A DNA stretch of 64,000 nucleotides from Qipengyuania gaetbuli (GTDB lineage Bacteria > Pseudomonadota > Alphaproteobacteria > Sphingomonadales > Sphingomonadaceae): NCBI RefSeq assembly GCF_020171365.1, contig NZ_JAIUZO010000002.1:2202001-2266000 (forward strand). Direction: 5' to 3'. Positions within the stretch are counted from its first letter, which is position 1. The number at the start of each line of letters is the position of its first letter. Shown piece after piece: positions 35,722 through 44,591 of this stretch. The translations under genes and the position numbers were made by a program. The notes beneath the pieces were generated by a model. It was given only the letters and a program-made list of their open reading frames with translations, was not told the DNA's origin and searched no databases.

Positions 35722-35734
35722 GTGGAGACCTTAA

Positions 35735-36298
35735 ATGACCGCCTTTAACTATGCGAAAGCACAAAAGTTCATGGCAACGTGCGCTCTTGCTGCTCTTGCT
35801 CTGAATTCGACCCCCGCAGCCGCTGCTGTACAGGGCTCTCAAGGTTCGACTTCGACAGGGTCGGTGTCGATCAATGCGTCCGTGCCTAACCGAGTCCGTA
35901 TCTCGGGCCTTGATGATATCAGCCTTCTCAATCTTGACCCGTCAGTTGATGCATCGAGCAACCAGGATGTCTGCGTCTGGTCGAACACTTCGACGCGCGG
36001 CTATTCGATCACTGCCAGTGGTAGCGGTAGTGGTAATGCCTTTACGCTTGCGAGCGGTGCTTCCACCGTCCCCTATAGCGTGGAATGGGCAGGTAACGTC
36101 GGTCAGGCCAACGGGACGGCTCTTGTTGCGGGAGCGGCAGAGACAGGTCTGACTTCAACCGCCACCCATCAGCTGTGCAGCAGTGGGCCTGCAGGCTCGG
36201 CAAGCCTTATCGTCAAGTTGGCGAGCGCTGATCTTTCAGCGATGCAGGCTGGTCAGACCTATACCGGCACTCTGACGCTGCTGGTGCAGCCCGAATAA
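35735..36298 (+). CDS. Putative major pilin subunit of a chaperone-usher system
   Basis: Seen: 187 residues. Signal peptide (FMATCALAALALNSTPAAAA), then a Ser/Thr/Gly-rich beta protein: SVSINASVPNRVRISGLDDI, CVWSNTSTRGYSITASGSGS, and a C-terminal strand YTGTLTLLVQPE. A Cys pair (DVCVW, HQLCSS) likely forms a disulphide. It is a paralogue of the next gene, sharing the RVRI(S/T)GL, VCV, LAS, ATH, C and GxLTLxV positions. Two genes on come an usher and a chaperone, so a fimbrial subunit is the best reading. The Ser/Gly-rich composition and first position suggest the major subunit. Confidence 0.78.
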   Translation: MTAFNYAKAQKFMATCALAALALNSTPAAAAVQGSQGSTSTGSVSINASVPNRVRISGLDDISLLNLDPSVDASSNQDVCVWSNTSTRGYSITASGSGSGNAFTLASGASTVPYSVEWAGNVGQANGTALVAGAAETGLTSTATHQLCSSGPAGSASLIVKLASADLSAMQAGQTYTGTLTLLVQPE

Positions 36299-36299
36299 G

Positions 36300-36340
36300 T
36301 GGTAAATCGGGCCCGCCTTCAGAGTGGGCCCGATTTACCA
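36300..36340 (+). terminator. 15-bp perfect hairpin between the two pilin genes
   Basis: TGGTAAATCGGGCCC (36300-36314) pairs perfectly with GGGCCCGATTTACCA (36326-36340) across an 11-base loop, starting 2 bases after the first pilin's stop. AGTTTTAACC follows, a weak T-run. It should act as a leaky terminator and/or a 3' end stabiliser. Confidence 0.75.
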
Positions 36341-36371
36341 AGTTTTAACCATAGTTCTTTATTTCTAAGGC

Positions 36372-36893
36372 ATGGTGAATTCTGCCATCAGAAGGGCGAT
36401 TAGCCTCATGGCAATGGTGGCACTGGGCCTCCAGCAGCCGGTCCATGCCCAAGGTAATGGCAATGGGATCAGCCGGGGCAATAACGACCGTGTGCGCATC
36501 ACCGGTCTACAGGACGTGCAATTCGGAGCCTTTGGCTTGGGCGGGGATGCGGTCCAAAGCCAATCGGTCTGCGTTTTCAGCAGTAATCGGATCCCCGCCT
36601 ACTCGGTGATCGCGCTTGGAACCGGACCAGGCTCTACCTTTGCTCTTGCGTCCGGGATCGACGCCATCAACTTTGATGTACTCTGGTCAGAATTCACGGG
36701 CCAAATGACTGGCGAAGAGCTTATGGCGGGCCAGCCGTCGCGAGACTTCATTTCAGCCGCCACGCACCATGCCTGCAACAATGGCCCCATGACGAGCGCC
36801 AGCCTGATTATAAGGGTGAGCGAAGCCGAAATTGCCAGCGCTAAGGCAGGAACTTACTCCGGAGCCCTCACACTCATCGTTTCGCCGAGTTGA
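36372..36893 (+). CDS. Second pilin-like subunit (minor/tip candidate)
   Basis: Seen: 173 residues. Signal peptide (ISLMAMVALGLQQPVHAQG), a mature start GNGNGISRGNNDRVRITGLQDVQFGAFGLG, the Cys pair (SVCVFSS, HHACNNG) and the end strand YSGALTLIVSP. Same framework as the preceding pilin but less Ser/Thr-rich. AAGG before ATG. The usher gene begins 6 bases after its stop. Separated from pilin 1 by the large hairpin, it is probably made in smaller amount. Confidence 0.75.
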   Translation: MVNSAIRRAISLMAMVALGLQQPVHAQGNGNGISRGNNDRVRITGLQDVQFGAFGLGGDAVQSQSVCVFSSNRIPAYSVIALGTGPGSTFALASGIDAINFDVLWSEFTGQMTGEELMAGQPSRDFISAATHHACNNGPMTSASLIIRVSEAEIASAKAGTYSGALTLIVSPS

Positions 36894-36899
36894 CTTGCG

Positions 36900-39326
36900 A
36901 TGGCGGGGCTATCCAACCATCATAAGTCCGTGGCCGCGCTTTTTGCGCTATTAACCATGATGTTTGGGTACCCTTCGCCTGTATTCGCTTCATCCTTTCA
37001 AGTTACGGCTCCAGCAGGTTTTGAGGACCTGGAGGATGATCAGGAGCAAATCCTCGACGTCTACTTTGAGGGGCGCCTCATCGGGCTGTTCGAGGTGACG
37101 GTTAATCCTCAATGGGTGGTATTTTCAGACCCTGACCTTCTGCTCGCTCAATTGCCGGAGACGCTGAGGACCGACGACATCTCGCATGCGCTCAGATCGA
37201 GACTGCCGCGCAATCAGGACCGAGCATGTTCCACCCGTAATGTGGAGCAAACATGCGGCCTTCTAGAACCCGAGACTGTCGGCATCATCCACTATGCAGA
37301 TCGCTTCGAAATTCATCTCTTCGTGAACTCGGAGTTGCGCCGAGAGTCGGCCGCACCGCTGTATCTTCCGGCGCCTGACAAGGATTTCGCGCTTGCCTCG
37401 ACGATTAGCTTCCTGGCTTCGGGGTATGACGGAGGTGAAGTAGATTTTTCCGGAAACGCGGACACGATCGCGAGCGTTGGCGATATTCGTTTCCAGAATT
37501 CACTCGTATATTCAGATCGCGCTGGGCTTCAGGTCGAAGAGGCGCGAGGGGAAATCGATCAAAACGACGTAAGGTACTACGGAGGTCTTTTTTGGGCCCG
37601 CTCGTCTACTAATTTGCGTCGGGCTCGCGTTGCCGGCATTGGCATTTCAAGCCAGCTAGACACGAGATTGGATAGGGAAACGCTTATTGGCACGCCAATA
37701 AATATTTACCTGCGGTCTCGCGGGAGAGTTGAAGTTTCTCTCGGTGGACGAATTCTGTATGCTGCAAACCTTCCTGCTGGAAGTACGCAGATAGACACTG
37801 CTTCCTTCCCATCCGGTAATTACGAAATACAAATCGAAATAAGCGAGTCTGGAGCTCCGCCCAGACTCGAGCGACGATTTTTTAGCAAATCACGGAGTAT
37901 TCCACCTCCCGACCACCCCTTTTTTTTCGCAGAGGCCGGATTGGAGGTCCCCTATCGCACGTCGTTGCTTAGGGGAGCTTCGCTGTCTGAAAAGCTCACG
38001 GCTCAGACCGGAGCAATTTTCCGATTGACCGAAAACTGGGCGCTGGGCGCCGGTGCCCAATACCAGGATAAGGACGCAGGGGGGCGAGTGATGATCGCCT
38101 ATCTCGGGACCGAAATGTCTGGGGAAGCCGCAGTCGGAATGCAGGCGTCTGGGGCGCAGTCAGCCTCGATTTCTCTCGCCTCGATGAGGGGCGGCGCTTT
38201 CAATTACAGCTTCGATCTTCGACATGTCTCTGGATCAAGGGTGAGCGTCCGCAATGAGGCAGACCTTACTGGGGACTACACACAGGCTGGTGGATCCATA
38301 AGCTGGGTTGGCAAGAGGCTGAGGTTGGGGCTGCTAGGCAACTATCGCGACATGTCAAACAGCTACCAGTATGCTGTCACAGGCACGGCAAACTACGACA
38401 TCGTTCGACGGAGCTATGCAATCGTAAGCTTGGTTGGGGAGTACTCAACTTCGTCATTCGGCGAAGCTTACTTTGTCGGGGTAAACCTGCGAATGTTTGG
38501 AAGCCGCGGAGGGGCTGGAGCTGCCGTAGGTTACCGAAGGCAGCCAGCTGATGATGAAGCTGGCATTTTCAGCGAGCATTATGTGAATGGGTCCCTCGGT
38601 CTTGGCGAAATTGGCCAAATCGAGGCACAGGCTGCCTTTGAGACAGGCCCCGGTCGAGATGCGCTGTCGACGGCGATGGAGTTCACCGGGCAGGGAGTAT
38701 CTTTGCGAGCAGACGTGCTCCGAGCAGAAGAGCGCCGATCCAGTCGGACCCAGTTCGCTCTTGGCGGCGCCACCACATTGCTCCTGCATGGCGATCAGAT
38801 AGCAAATACTGTGAGGGCAAGCCGAGAGAGTACATTGTTGCTTAATGTGAACGGTGCCCGGGAAGTTGATGAATTCGAAATATTGATCGATGGACAATCT
38901 AGAGGTTCCATTCAAGGAGGCGAACGCGCTACCCTAACCGTACCCAGCTACCGATCCTACGAGGTGCGGCTAAAGGCTCGGGCAAGCGGCCCGCTGCAAA
39001 TTGAGAACGATGTGCGTAAGGTTTCTGTGTACCCAGGGAATATTCGGGAACTCAATTGGTCAGTTAAACGCCTCACAGCCATTGTCGGACAGCTAGTCAC
39101 GGAAGATGGCACTCTATTAGCGAGGGCATTTATCCGATCGGGACGCGAGGTCGCGGTATCCGACGAAATGGGTTATTTCCAATTGGAAACGTCGCCGGGG
39201 CAGGACCTCGAAATAAGCGGCAGGGACGGCGCGCGTTATATCACGAAGGCGCCTGATTTTGAGCAATCTGAAGACCTTGCACGGGTCGGGAAGCTCGTCG
39301 TTCAGCAAGCAGAGGAAAAATCATGA
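36900..39326 (+). CDS. Outer-membrane usher of the alternative (CS1/TcfC-like) chaperone-usher type
   Basis: Seen: 808 residues with a signal peptide, an N-terminal domain (ILDVYFEGRLIGLFEVTVNP), RGRVEVSLGGRILYAANLPAGSTQIDTASFPSGNYEIQIEI (an E-set/plug-like region with the PxGxYxIxI pattern), the barrel opening HPFFFAEAGLEVPYRTSLLRGA, and many alternating beta strands to about residue 600. The C-terminus has LLLNVNGAREVDEFEILIDGQ and a carboxypeptidase-regulatory-like domain (IVGQLVTEDGTLLARAFIRS). Known: this order marks the alpha-type ushers rather than classical FimD. ATG overlaps the chaperone gene by 4 bases at its 3' end. Confidence 0.85.
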   Translation: MAGLSNHHKSVAALFALLTMMFGYPSPVFASSFQVTAPAGFEDLEDDQEQILDVYFEGRLIGLFEVTVNPQWVVFSDPDLLLAQLPETLRTDDISHALRSRLPRNQDRACSTRNVEQTCGLLEPETVGIIHYADRFEIHLFVNSELRRESAAPLYLPAPDKDFALASTISFLASGYDGGEVDFSGNADTIASVGDIRFQNSLVYSDRAGLQVEEARGEIDQNDVRYYGGLFWARSSTNLRRARVAGIGISSQLDTRLDRETLIGTPINIYLRSRGRVEVSLGGRILYAANLPAGSTQIDTASFPSGNYEIQIEISESGAPPRLERRFFSKSRSIPPPDHPFFFAEAGLEVPYRTSLLRGASLSEKLTAQTGAIFRLTENWALGAGAQYQDKDAGGRVMIAYLGTEMSGEAAVGMQASGAQSASISLASMRGGAFNYSFDLRHVSGSRVSVRNEADLTGDYTQAGGSISWVGKRLRLGLLGNYRDMSNSYQYAVTGTANYDIVRRSYAIVSLVGEYSTSSFGEAYFVGVNLRMFGSRGGAGAAVGYRRQPADDEAGIFSEHYVNGSLGLGEIGQIEAQAAFETGPGRDALSTAMEFTGQGVSLRADVLRAEERRSSRTQFALGGATTLLLHGDQIANTVRASRESTLLLNVNGAREVDEFEILIDGQSRGSIQGGERATLTVPSYRSYEVRLKARASGPLQIENDVRKVSVYPGNIRELNWSVKRLTAIVGQLVTEDGTLLARAFIRSGREVAVSDEMGYFQLETSPGQDLEISGRDGARYITKAPDFEQSEDLARVGKLVVQQAEEKS

Positions 39327-40006
39327 AATTCAGGGCTAAAGCATTTGCGGCCATAGTATGCGCCTTATGGTCTGCGACGGCGTCGGCCAGCTTGGTTCTC
39401 GACAAGGTGATCATTGACCTCGAAGCGGACGGACCTGCACGGGGTGATATTGAGCTTCTCAACGATGGCGAAGAGCGAATGTACGTCGCAGTAGAGCCAT
39501 TTGAGGTGCTGAATCCCGACACCGACTTTGAAAAGCGCGTCGAGCTTACTCTTGAGAAATCTGCGCCGATATTTGTGTCACCTCGGCGCCTTATCCTGGA
39601 GCCGGGAGAACGTCGGCTGCTGCGCATCGCTCTATTGGGCGAGCGTCCTGAAGTTGAACGGATTTTTCGTGTTCGAGTCCGGCCGGTTTCCGGAGATGTT
39701 GTGTCAGAAACTGACGGGCTTAAGGTCTTGGTAGGCTACGATACTTTGGTACTGCTTAGACCAGCTTTAGAAGCCGGTTCGGTAGTATCTGATCGGGAGA
39801 GTGGGAGTATTTCAGTCGAGAACCGTTCGAACTCGTCCGTAGAGTTTTTTGACGGAAAAGCATGCATCATCGTCACTCAGGAGTGTCGGACACTCGCTCC
39901 CAACAGGCTCTATCCGGGGGAGAAGTGGGTCTTCGAGGCCAAGGCTGACGAACAAGTTGAGTTTCTCCAAGCCAGAGGTCGACGCGTCGTTTCGGTCAAG
40001 TATTGA
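39323..40006 (+). CDS. Periplasmic pilus chaperone (PapD-like N-terminal domain)
   Basis: Seen: 227 residues. Signal peptide (FAAIVCALWSATASAS), then an immunoglobulin-like domain: LVLDKVIIDLEADGPARGDIELLNDGEERMYVAVEPFEVL, IFVSPRRLILEPGERRLLRIAL, RIFRVRVRPVSG and a C-terminal domain with SGSISVENRSNSSVEFFDGKACI and a Cys pair. The P-R-R-L-x-L-x-P-G-E-x-R motif is the classical edge-strand region of pilus chaperones. It captures the two pilins and delivers them to the usher. Confidence 0.85.
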   Translation: MKFRAKAFAAIVCALWSATASASLVLDKVIIDLEADGPARGDIELLNDGEERMYVAVEPFEVLNPDTDFEKRVELTLEKSAPIFVSPRRLILEPGERRLLRIALLGERPEVERIFRVRVRPVSGDVVSETDGLKVLVGYDTLVLLRPALEAGSVVSDRESGSISVENRSNSSVEFFDGKACIIVTQECRTLAPNRLYPGEKWVFEAKADEQVEFLQARGRRVVSVKY

Positions 40007-40511
40007 TCACAGAACGTACTCTAGCCCGGTATCCCAGCTCGAGCTAATTGCGATCTAATCCTTTGATCATGTTTGTTGGTTAGCTTGGCTGCGAATAGGC
40101 CAATTAAACAAGCGCAGCTCGCGGGTTCTTCGAGACCCTTGTTCTTTCGTCAGAATAGCCGAGTTTTGTCTGGCGGGGGCGTAACTGAAGCGTCTACGGC
40201 CACTATAATTGAGATCTATCCGCCCGCTGACCTTGATTGAACTCGACAAATGCGGCCGCGAGCCGCGCATCAAACCTTCTTCAGTGATTTAGCTGATCGT
40301 ACCTCACTAGCTCCGCGCACGCAGTTGAATCGCGTGTCCTTGATGCAACCCGGCTTTCAACGCTTTTAACTCAGCGAAAGGTTGTTCGGAACCTCCGTGC
40401 CGGGAGCGAGGAGTTCGAAGACCTAAGTAACGTTACATAGAGCTTTGGCACCATTTTTCTGGTAATCACCGATACGCTTTGGGAAGGCTATAAAATTGAG
40501 GACTTTCCAAA
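40007..40511. other. Intergenic stretch downstream of the pilus genes
   Basis: 505 bases without a convincing gene; short frames have no ribosome site. A 10-base palindrome GTAACGTTAC (40427-40436) and a TATAAA at 40489-40494 lie before the next gene. The TATAAA would leave a leader of only about 10 bases and overlaps the ribosome site region, so it is doubtful as a -10 element. Confidence 0.4.
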
Positions 40512-40886
40512 ATGCAGTTAATCGGCAGCCCTCAGAGAGCATTCGCTATGCTGTTAATGATGTTCGGCGTTCACATGCACTCGCAACCCGCTCAAGCGTC
40601 GGAGAAGCAAAGTATGGCGCAGATTACTATTAGGGTTTCGGTGATGCCCCAGCGAGCCGAGCACTTGGAGCAACGAATCAGCCGGTTGGCCTCTCAAAAT
40701 GACCTCCGCCAATTGTGTGCGAGCGCAAGCGACATTTCGCGAGTAGAGCTTACCGCACTCGACAGTCTAAACTTAAGAAAATTTAGCTCAGAAGAAGTAT
40801 GCACAACAACACGAACTGAGCTGTTCTCAGGCGAATTTCCACATCCAAGCGAGGGGCCGCGAACAATCTTGGTAAGGCCAATCTGA
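40512..40886 (+). CDS. Small exported protein next to the pilus locus
   Basis: Seen: 124 residues, signal peptide (AMLLMMFGVHMHSQPAQASE), then AQITIRVSVMPQRAEHLEQR and two Cys (LCASAS, VCTTTR). The ITIRVSVMP strand resembles the first mature strand of fimbrial proteins, but no subunit-like C-terminal strand is obvious. GAGGA lies 9 bases before the ATG. It may be an accessory or tip-related protein of the pilus; I cannot confirm this. Confidence 0.65.
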   Translation: MQLIGSPQRAFAMLLMMFGVHMHSQPAQASEKQSMAQITIRVSVMPQRAEHLEQRISRLASQNDLRQLCASASDISRVELTALDSLNLRKFSSEEVCTTTRTELFSGEFPHPSEGPRTILVRPI

Positions 40887-41026
40887 TGTTAAGGCGTCGG
40901 CAACCGTAAAATGACCCAAGCCATCTTGACCCAAAAGAGACAGTGCGAACAAATTGAAATCTCGGATTAGAGCCCCGCATGCTGATGAGCAGGGACGCAG
41001 GATTTGAATTATATTTGACAAAAAAG

Positions 41027-41103
41027 TGGTCGGGGAGAGAGGATTCGAACCTCCGGCCCCTGCCTCCCGAAGACAGTGCTCTACCAGGCTGAGCTACTCC
41101 CCG
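41027..41103 (-). tRNA. tRNA-Pro (anticodon CGG)
   Basis: Minus-strand cloverleaf of 77 bases including the encoded CCA (41027-41029). Acceptor stem CGGGGAG/CTCCCCG, anticodon stem CTGTC/GGCAG, loop TTCGGGA, T-arm with GGTTCGAAT. The anticodon reads proline CCG. Confidence 0.97.
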
Positions 41104-41144
41104 ACCGGATGCTTGCGGGGCGGACCCCGCGAGGCAGAGGCGGC

Positions 41145-41173
41145 CCTATAGGTGTGGATTGCTGCACACGCAA
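41145..41173 (-). promoter_or_regulatory. Sigma-70-type promoter of tRNA-Pro
   Basis: Minus strand: TTGCGT (41173-41168), 17-base spacer, TATAGG (41150-41145), about 40 bases upstream of the mature tRNA 5' end. Sits inside the upstream extension of the thyA frame, supporting the later thyA start. Confidence 0.6.
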
Positions 41174-41211
41174 GCAGGCATTTCGCGGAAAATCGGGATA
41201 GGGCTTCGGCC

Positions 41212-42138
41212 GTGTCCGACCAGCATTACGAACAGCAATATCTCGGCCTCATGCGCCGCATCTGGCGCGAGGGGGACGAGCGCCGCGACCGCACCGGCGT
41301 AGGCACGAGGTCCGTCTTCGGGGCCATGCTCCGTTTCGACCTTGCGGGCGGGGCCATGCCGCTCATCACGACCAAGCGGGTCTACTGGAAGACCGCCACG
41401 CGCGAGATGCTGTGGTTCCTCACCGGCGACACCAACATCCGACCGCTGGTGCTGCAGGGCGTGAAGATCTGGAACGAGTGGCCGCACGCGCGCTACGTCA
41501 AGGAGACGGGCGAGGAGATCGCGCTCGACGACTTCGTCCAGCGGATCGCCGATGACGAGGCGTTTGCCGCGCGCTGGGGCGATCTCGGTCCGGTCTACGG
41601 CAAGCAGTGGGTCGACTGGCCGACCTATCGCTATCGCAAGGACGGGCTCTACGAGAAGGGCGAGGGGATCAACCAAGTCGCCGAGGTGGTCGAATCGCTC
41701 AAAGCGAATCCGGGCAGCCGCCGCCACATCATCGAAGGCTGGAACGTGGCCGAACTCGATTCGATGGCGCTGCCCCCGTGCCACAAGACCTACCAGTTCC
41801 ACGTCGCGGACGGGCGGCTCAACGGCCTGCTCTACCAGCGCAGCTGCGACGTCGCGCTCGGGCTGCCGTTCAACCTGTGGTCGGCGGCGCTGCTTCAGCG
41901 CATGCTGGCCGACCAAGCAGGACTCGAGCCGGGAGAATTCGTGTGGATGGGCGGCGATACGCACCTGTATCTCAACCACGCACACCTCGTTGAAGAACAG
42001 CTCGAGCGGGAACCGCAGGGTCATCCGACACTTGAGATTCTGCGGCGTCCGGCCTCTATCTTCGACTACCGCATTGAGGATTTCGCGGTTCACGACTACA
42101 CGCCGCACGGGCCCATCAAGGCCCCCGTCGCGGTCTGA
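41212..42138 (+). CDS. thyA: Thymidylate synthase (ThyA)
   Basis: Seen: 308 residues from GTG 41212 (the frame is open to 41152 but that part overlaps the tRNA promoter). Motifs: EQQYLGLMRRIWREGDERRDRTGVGTRSVFG, LITTKRVYWKTATREMLWFLTGDTN, LGPVYGKQWVDW, the arginines SRRHIIEGWNV, catalytic Cys in LPPCHKTYQFHV, QRSCDVALGLPFN and YLNHAHLVEEQLEREP. It makes dTMP from dUMP with methylene-THF. Complete family length including the lactobacillus-type insert region (about residues 90-140). Confidence 0.97.
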   Translation: MSDQHYEQQYLGLMRRIWREGDERRDRTGVGTRSVFGAMLRFDLAGGAMPLITTKRVYWKTATREMLWFLTGDTNIRPLVLQGVKIWNEWPHARYVKETGEEIALDDFVQRIADDEAFAARWGDLGPVYGKQWVDWPTYRYRKDGLYEKGEGINQVAEVVESLKANPGSRRHIIEGWNVAELDSMALPPCHKTYQFHVADGRLNGLLYQRSCDVALGLPFNLWSAALLQRMLADQAGLEPGEFVWMGGDTHLYLNHAHLVEEQLEREPQGHPTLEILRRPASIFDYRIEDFAVHDYTPHGPIKAPVAV

Positions 42139-42215
42139 ACCGGCACCATCTTGACCGTTTCTCCCGCGTGAAATAAAATAACGCGCAAGCGTAAGATTGC
42201 GTCTGGAGAGAGTCT

Positions 42216-43532
42216 ATGGCCGACAGGCCCCCTGCCGAGGGTGACCGGACAGCAGCGAAAGCCGGCGACAACCGCCCCGCGCTTTCGCTCCATGTTCCCG
42301 AACCCAAGTTCCGTCCCGGTGATACGGTCGACTTCTCGCATATCGAAGTGCCGGAAGCAGGCGCGCAGCCGCGCCCCGACGAGACTACCGATCCCAAGGA
42401 CATGCGCGATTTCGCCTATGGCTTGATCCGCGTGCTGGGCGACGACCACAAGGCGCACGGACCCTGGGACCCCAAGCTCGATCCCGAAACCCTGCGCACG
42501 ATGCTCGGCCACATGGCCATGACCCGCGCGTTCGACGAACGGATGTTCCGCGGCCAGCGGCAGGGCAAGACCAGCTTCTACATGAAGTGCACCGGCGAGG
42601 AGGCTACCAGCGTGTCCGCCTCCATGGCGCTGGCGGGCGACGACATGATCTTCCCCAGCTACCGCCAGCAGGGCATCCTGATCCAGCGCGGCTACCCGAT
42701 GATCGAGATGATCAACCAGATCTACTCGAACAAGGGCGACAAGCTGAAGGGCCGCCAGCTGCCGATCATGTATTCCAGCCGCGAGCACAGCTTCTTCTCG
42801 ATCTCGGGCAATCTCGCCACGCAGACCCCGCAGGCGGTGGGCTGGGCGATGGCGAGCGCGATCAAGGGCGACAGCCGCATTGCCGCGACCTGGGTGGGCG
42901 AGGGCAGCACCGCGGAAGGCGACTTCCATTCCGCCTGCCTGTTCGCGACCGTCTACAACGCGCCGGTCATCCTCAACGTGGTCAACAACCAGTGGGCGAT
43001 TTCCAGCTTCAGCGGCTTTGCGGGAGCCGAGCGTGCGACCTTTGCGGCGCGCGGCCTTGGGTATGGCATCGCCTCGCTGCGCGTCGACGGCAACGACCCG
43101 CTCGCCTGCTATGCGGCGGAACAGTGGGCCGCCACCCGCGCCCGCGCCAATGCCGGGCCGACCGTGATCGAGTTCTTCAGCTACCGCGCCGAAGGCCACT
43201 CCACCTCCGACGATCCCTCCGGCTATCGCAGCGCGCAGGAGCGTGACGAATGGCCGCTGGGCGATCCCGTCATGCGCCTCAAGAACCACCTCATCGCCAT
43301 CGGCGAGTGGGACGAGGAGCGCCAGCAGGCCATGGACCTCGAAGCGGCGGAATACGTCAAGAAGACCACCAAGGAAGCGGAAGCCAACGGCATTCTCGGC
43401 CACGGCCTGCACCATCCTTTCCGCACCATGTTCGAGGACGTGTTCGAGGAACTGCCGTGGCACCTGCAGGAGCAGGCCGAACAGGCGATCCGCGAACGCG
43501 AGACCAAGTTTCCGGGAGGGCTCGACCTGTGA
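42216..43532 (+). CDS. Branched-chain 2-oxoacid dehydrogenase E1 alpha subunit
   Basis: Seen: 438 residues. MTRAFDERMFRGQRQGKTSFYMKCTGEEA, MIFPSYRQQGILIQRGYPM, and the thiamine diphosphate motif GEGSTAEGDFH...NNQWAIS. Phosphorylation-loop-like TSDDPSGYRS near the C-terminus. The long N-terminal extension (about 60 residues) and the QRQGKTSFYMK motif point to the BCKDH type rather than PDH. It overlaps the beta-subunit start by 4 bases. Role: oxidative decarboxylation in Val/Leu/Ile breakdown, supplying branched acyl-CoA. Confidence 0.92.
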   Translation: MADRPPAEGDRTAAKAGDNRPALSLHVPEPKFRPGDTVDFSHIEVPEAGAQPRPDETTDPKDMRDFAYGLIRVLGDDHKAHGPWDPKLDPETLRTMLGHMAMTRAFDERMFRGQRQGKTSFYMKCTGEEATSVSASMALAGDDMIFPSYRQQGILIQRGYPMIEMINQIYSNKGDKLKGRQLPIMYSSREHSFFSISGNLATQTPQAVGWAMASAIKGDSRIAATWVGEGSTAEGDFHSACLFATVYNAPVILNVVNNQWAISSFSGFAGAERATFAARGLGYGIASLRVDGNDPLACYAAEQWAATRARANAGPTVIEFFSYRAEGHSTSDDPSGYRSAQERDEWPLGDPVMRLKNHLIAIGEWDEERQQAMDLEAAEYVKKTTKEAEANGILGHGLHHPFRTMFEDVFEELPWHLQEQAEQAIRERETKFPGGLDL

Positions 43533-44587
43533 GCACCGCAACGAAAACGACCGATAGCGTAGCGACCGGCATCGAACGCCGCCTCAACATGATCGAGGCG
43601 ATCAACGAAGCGCTCGACATCTCCATGGCGAAGGACCCCGATGTCGTCGTCATGGGCGAGGACGTGGGCTATTTCGGCGGCGTGTTCCGCTGCACGGCCG
43701 GCCTGCAGGAGAAATACGGCAAGACCCGCGTGTTCGACACGCCAATTTCCGAATGCGGCATCATCGCCGTGGCGGTGGGGATGGGGGCCTACGGCCTGCG
43801 TCCGGTGCCGGAAATCCAGTTCGCCGACTACATCTACCCCGGCCTCGACCAGCTGATCTCCGAAGCGGCGCGCCTGCGCTATCGCTCGGCGGGTGAATAC
43901 ATCGCTCCGATGACCGTGCGCAGCCCGTTCGGCGGCGGCATCTTCGGCGGCCAGACCCACAGCCAGAGCCCGGAAGCGATCTTCGCCCATGTGGCTGGCC
44001 TCAAGACGGTGATCCCCGCGACGCCCTATGACGCCAAGGGCCTGCTGATTTCCGCGATCGAGGACAACGACCCGGTCATCTTCTTCGAGCCCAAGCGCAT
44101 CTACAATGGCCCGTTCTCCGGCTATTACGACAAGCCGGTGCAACCGTGGAAGAAGTTCGACGCCAGCATCGTGCCCGAAGGCCATTACAAGATCCCGCTC
44201 GGCAAGGCGCGTCTTGCCACCGAGGGCGAGGAACTGACAATCATCGCCTATGGCACCATGGTCCACGTGGTAGAGGCGGTCTGCGCCGAGAAGGGCGTGG
44301 AGGCCGATATCATCGACCTGCGCACCATCGTCCCGCTCGACATCGAGACGATCGAAGCCTCGGTGAAGAAGACCGGCCGCTGCCTGATCGTTCACGAAGC
44401 CACGCGCACTGCCGGTTTCGGCGCGGAACTCTCCGCGCTCGTCACCGAACGCTGCTTCTACCATCTCGAAGCGCCCGTCGAACGGGTCACCGGCTTCGAC
44501 ACGCCCTATCCCCACAGCCTCGAATGGGCCTACTTCCCCGGTCCTGTCCGTATCGGCGAGGCCCTCGACAAGATCCTGAGCGAGTAA
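43529..44587 (+). CDS. Branched-chain 2-oxoacid dehydrogenase E1 beta subunit
   Basis: Seen: 352 residues from GTG 43529. LNMIEAINEALDISMAKDPDVVVMGEDVGYFGGVFRCT, PISECGIIAVAVGMGAYGLRPVPEIQFADYI, GGIFGGQTHSQSPEAIFAHVAGLKTVIPATPYDAKGLL and IDLRTIVPLDIETI. Complete transketolase-like E1b; forms an alpha2-beta2 enzyme with the upstream subunit. It is 4 bases before the E2 gene. Confidence 0.94.
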   Translation: MSTATKTTDSVATGIERRLNMIEAINEALDISMAKDPDVVVMGEDVGYFGGVFRCTAGLQEKYGKTRVFDTPISECGIIAVAVGMGAYGLRPVPEIQFADYIYPGLDQLISEAARLRYRSAGEYIAPMTVRSPFGGGIFGGQTHSQSPEAIFAHVAGLKTVIPATPYDAKGLLISAIEDNDPVIFFEPKRIYNGPFSGYYDKPVQPWKKFDASIVPEGHYKIPLGKARLATEGEELTIIAYGTMVHVVEAVCAEKGVEADIIDLRTIVPLDIETIEASVKKTGRCLIVHEATRTAGFGAELSALVTERCFYHLEAPVERVTGFDTPYPHSLEWAYFPGPVRIGEALDKILSE

Positions 44588-44591
44588 CGCG

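Noticed and set aside
36300..36340. Full terminator separating the pilins into two operons
   Set aside because: The T-run after the stem is weak and no promoter is visible in the 30 bases before the second pilin, so partial termination is more likely.
41152..41211. 20-codon N-terminal extension of ThyA
   Set aside because: Contains no family residues and overlaps the divergent tRNA-Pro promoter; GTG 41212 is preferred.
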